From positions 33,199,930 to 33,263,929 of the forward strand of contig NC_135726.1 in the NCBI RefSeq assembly GCF_964656455.1: a DNA stretch of 64,000 bases, written 5' to 3'. Shown here one piece after another: positions 59,002-64,000 of the stretch. The notes beneath the pieces are model-generated. The model saw only the letters and a list, made by a program, of their open reading frames with translations. It had not been told where the DNA came from and ran no database searches. The stretch is from Halichoerus grypus (lineage: Eukaryota; Chordata; Mammalia; Carnivora; Phocidae). The translations under genes were made by a program, and so were the position numbers. The stretch's first letter is position 1. The number at the start of each line of letters is the position of its first letter.

Positions 59002-59110
59002 GGTCCGGGCGGGGCTCCGGGAGCAACGCGCGGGGGGCACGCTTGCCTGGGAGTGCGAGGAAGAGCAGTAGTGTCCGGAGCGGCGTCTGCGAAGCTTCGA
59101 ACGGAGCTGA

Positions 59111-61213
<2,103 letters not shown>

Positions 61214-62129
61214 CTGGCTCATCGCCACCGGAATGGAGGCAGGGAGAGGGCGAAGGCAGGAGGAAGGCAGGAGGGGGAATGAGAAAGAGGCTGAAATTTA
61301 GAGGACGAGAAAGCGGCACGACTTGAAACTTCCTACGTGTTCCCCAGCTGTATCCGGGTAAAAGGTGCGCGCGGGTGGTCGGACTACTCTGTCCGTTTCC
61401 TCATTAGGAGAAGTAAATTCCGCTTAGCTCTGCGCACTCCCATTTCCAAAAATAAACTCGTCTCCCCCATTCCGGTTGAAGTAATCAAGAAAGACTGCCT
61501 TGTCATTGTTTCTACCCCCATGTTCCTATTCTCTACAATTTATACAAAAGAAACTTTGTATTTCACTGTATAATGTGAAATATGTTCCTCCTCAGACCCC
61601 TCTGAATCTTTCCACCTGCTGAAATCTAATATGCCCCTCCCCTCTTTTTAGTTTGGAGAGGGGATAAGGTTTTTGTTTTGTTTTGTTTTGAATGGGGGAG
61701 GTAGTTTTAATTTGGCAAGTATTGCTCTTAAAACACCGCTCAAGATTTAATTAGCTGAAGATACTTTGTGTCCTCCGCTGCTTGTTAGCAGAGAAAGGAC
61801 TCACCTTAGGGGTGACTGGTTCAAAAATATATATAAATATATATCATTTGTATTCAAAGAACTCTTCCCAGTGGAAACTGGCTGTATTTCCGTATTTCTA
61901 TGTCCTATTCGGAGTGATCGTGAAATCTAAGGCTGCTTGATGTCTTGGTGCTTGTCAATGCCCTCGTGTTCTGTGGCTCCACTAAATGCCAGGAGGTTCT
62001 TCCGGACGCTTCCCCATCCTCTGTAACATACGTGTGAATAGCCAAGATTTAATTTTGCTTTAACCCAATAAGGTTGAAGTGGGACTTTTATTTTTCTGGA
62101 ACAGCTTTCTAAACTCCGCATCTTTCCCA

Positions 62130-62560
62130 GCTGCGAGGTTTGGGGGCGGGCTGTGGAAGGGCGAGGCTCAGAGGCGCGGGAAGTCGACTTGGTGAAAACG
62201 CAACCCTTGGTGAGAACGCAACCCGGGAAAGGCCGGGGCTCGAGCGCATCATTGCGAAGCCGGCCTGCGCTCCTTTTTGCGCCAGGCCTAGAGCCAGCCC
62301 CGCGTTCGCCTGTGCTCCCTGCTTTGGCCGAAATCTTGTTAGGCCCGGCTCCACTACCGGCCTGGAAGCGAAGTTTGGATTTTCCAAAGTCCAAATGCAT
62401 CAGGAAGAATCCCAATTGGAGGAGCCGGCACGACTCCCACGCCTCTGCCCCTGGATTTCCCCACTGTCCGCCCCACGGTTCCCGAAGCAGCGAATGTTTT
62501 ATAGCACCGCCTCTGAATCCCGAGTCCGCCCGCCGTATTACCCGGGCGCCCAGGACCTGT
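62130..62560. promoter_or_regulatory. Second CpG-rich block, downstream of CBLN1
   Basis: CpG-rich sequence with a near-perfect tandem pair of an 18-base unit (CTTGGTGAAAACGCAACC then CTTGGTGAGAACGCAACC) at about 62188-62224. It could be part of the 3' UTR or a separate regulatory or transcript start region. Confidence 0.4.
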
Positions 62561-62645
62561 GATTGCGCTCAATGCAGGACTTTCATTTAAGAGGTTCGTC
62601 CAGGAGTTTTGATTGTATCGGAACATAATGTGAAAGCAAAATTGA

Positions 62646-62651
62646 AATAAA
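62646..62651 (+). terminator. Candidate polyadenylation signal
   Basis: AATAAA about 1.43 kb after the CBLN1 stop. The alternative is AATAAA at 61451. Confidence 0.4.
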
Positions 62652-62669
62652 CGACTTCGTTTTAAGTCT

Positions 62670-63495
62670 GGAAGTATGACCCAGTCGCTTCAGCAGCGGG
62701 GAGGTCGGGCGCCAGGAAGCGGGTGGCAGCCAAGGGCCTGGGGCAAGAGTCTGGGCCTGGATAAGCACCTCTGGCTTTGATCCTTTTAGAAGTTTTTTCT
62801 TAGCCGAGATTCAGGGGTGAATTTAATTGGCTTCTGGGGGGTGGAGAGAAGGGGGGTAATAATAGCGCAATAAGCAATGTTTCTCGTAATTCCTGCGGCT
62901 CGTCTGATTGAAATTCACCGAGCACGCGGCCTTCCTTGAAACGCGGACCTGTTCCACCTCCGCGCTCAATCCAGGGGGCCCGCAGCCCTAACCCCGCTCT
63001 CCGAAGCCCCAGCGGCCCGGGGTCCCCAGGGGGATAGCTAGGGACTTCAGGAGTGAGGAGTGCTTTTCTCTATCTATCCCACAATTCTCTCCCCGTAGTC
63101 AGTTCCCAGGGAAGTGGGGATGAGGTGCAATCCTGAACCCTAGAGAGATTTAAAAAGAAAAGCTATTCTTTTTAAAAAGGGACACTTTAAAAATGCTTTC
63201 TCCGCATTCTTCCGGTTGGGAGGGAGAGATCACGGAGAACTGGAGTCTTCGGCGGAACTAGCTCCATCCAACCGCTCTGTTCCTGAACAGCCAGTCCGCC
63301 AGGCATGCACCCACGGTGCACCAGGTACTCTCCTCTCCGCCTAGGATGAGGGCTCATGGGCCCTGCTGGTTGGGTAGTCACGACCCAAGGAAGCAGAGCC
63401 CCTAACACGCCGTCAGCTTGCTTGCTGTGGGTGGTTGGTCACCCCTCTTCCTCGGGAGGGTACCACCAGCGTGTCTGTCCAGGCTTTGGGACCAC
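62670..63495. other. Unassigned GC-moderate sequence
   Basis: CpG-rich again near 62890-63030. No gene recognised. Confidence 0.45.
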
Positions 63496-63499
63496 CAGG

Positions 63500-63610
63500 C
63501 TGTGCTCCAGTGGGTGACTTTGGCAAGTCCTCCTCTGGCCTCAGTTTGCCCAATTTATAAAGACAAAGAGGAATTAAAAAATCTTCAAGAGTCCCTCCTG
63601 CTCTGAGATG
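63500..63610 (+). mobile_element. MIR SINE core
   Basis: GTGACTTTGGCAAGTCCTCC, CTCTGGCCTCAGTTTGCCCA and ATTTATAAAGACAAAGAGG follow the forward MIR core. Confidence 0.7.
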
Positions 63611-63611
63611 C

Positions 63612-64000
63612 CAGCCATCCTCTGTTACTTGAACATGGGCTTGCAGTTCTTTGGCCTGGGTTTAATGAGTCCTGGCTGTTACCTGCAACTGATCTGGCTC
63701 CTGGGGGCAGTCTCCGGAATGCTAGGCCTGAGGCTGGGGTGGAGGCAAAGAGGAAGCCTGTCTATCCAGGAACTCAGGCTCACCTGGAGCCCCAGCTCTG
63801 AAGCCCAGAAGGTGAACCAGAAGGGAGAAAGTGGGCCCCAAGAGGGACAGAAAGGGGAAGTTATCCCTTGATTCTGTCCTGGTTCTAGCTGAGGGAGGGC
63901 CCCTGTCTTCCCAAAGGTCTGATTTTGGCATTAGAGACCCTTCTCAGACTGGCTCCAGCCACTGCTGATCCCTTCCCTCTGCCATTTGTTGAGCCCATCT
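63612..64000. other. Unassigned sequence to window end
   Basis: An 87-codon open frame at 63608-63871 has no recognisable domain and is probably chance. Confidence 0.4.

Larger units (their letters stand above)
61214..62670 (+). other. CBLN1: Probable CBLN1 3' UTR
   Basis: Follows the stop codon. The first part is ordinary, with an AT-rich ATATATAAATATATATC stretch near 61829. Two AATAAA hexamers exist (61451-61456 and 62646-62651). Which one is used cannot be told from sequence; the distal one would give a 3' UTR of about 1.45 kb. Confidence 0.55.

Overview
This window is mammalian genomic DNA from a carnivoran, with one recognisable protein-coding gene, CBLN1 (cerebellin-1), near the right end. 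The host group is read from the SINEs. About twenty copies of a tRNA-Lys-derived carnivore SINE (head GGGGCGCCTGGGTGGCTCAG, then a CT-rich stretch and an AATAAA-rich A tail) are present. They lack the typical dog SINEC_Cf and cat SINEC_Fc bodies, which points to an arctoid carnivore (bear, seal, mustelid or relative). This is inference from remembered subfamily sequences.

Layout. 1-16.3 kb: old L1, L2 and MIR debris with SINEs nested in it, one old DNA transposon and a 345-bp alternating purine/pyrimidine repeat. 16.3-23.5 kb: a nearly full-length young L1 on the minus strand (L1-A). 23.5-33.3 kb: a spacer with old L2-like blocks and SINEs. 33.6-40.7 kb: a second nearly full-length young L1 on the plus strand (L1-B), inserted in the 3' end of another L1 that itself lies in an L2-like block. 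41-57 kb: AT-rich, mostly non-repetitive DNA with scattered MIR, L2, SINE and L1 pieces, including a homeodomain-site-rich segment that is a candidate enhancer. 57.1-59.6 kb: a CpG island with the CBLN1 promoter. 59.2-61.2 kb: the three coding exons of CBLN1 (193 aa). 61.2-64 kb: its 3' UTR, a second CpG-rich block and unassigned sequence.

CBLN1 encodes a secreted C1q-domain synapse organiser. Everything upstream of it looks intergenic; no other functional host gene was recognised.

The most unusual observation concerns the two young L1s. They have different target-site duplications, so they were inserted separately, yet both carry the same SINE at the same base, after codon 12 of ORF2 and with the same internal target-site duplication. 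They also share an in-frame TGA later in ORF2. A SINE-bearing, ORF2-defective L1 lineage with a good ORF1 therefore seems to have been copied at least twice, which suggests help in trans or unconventional ORF2 translation.
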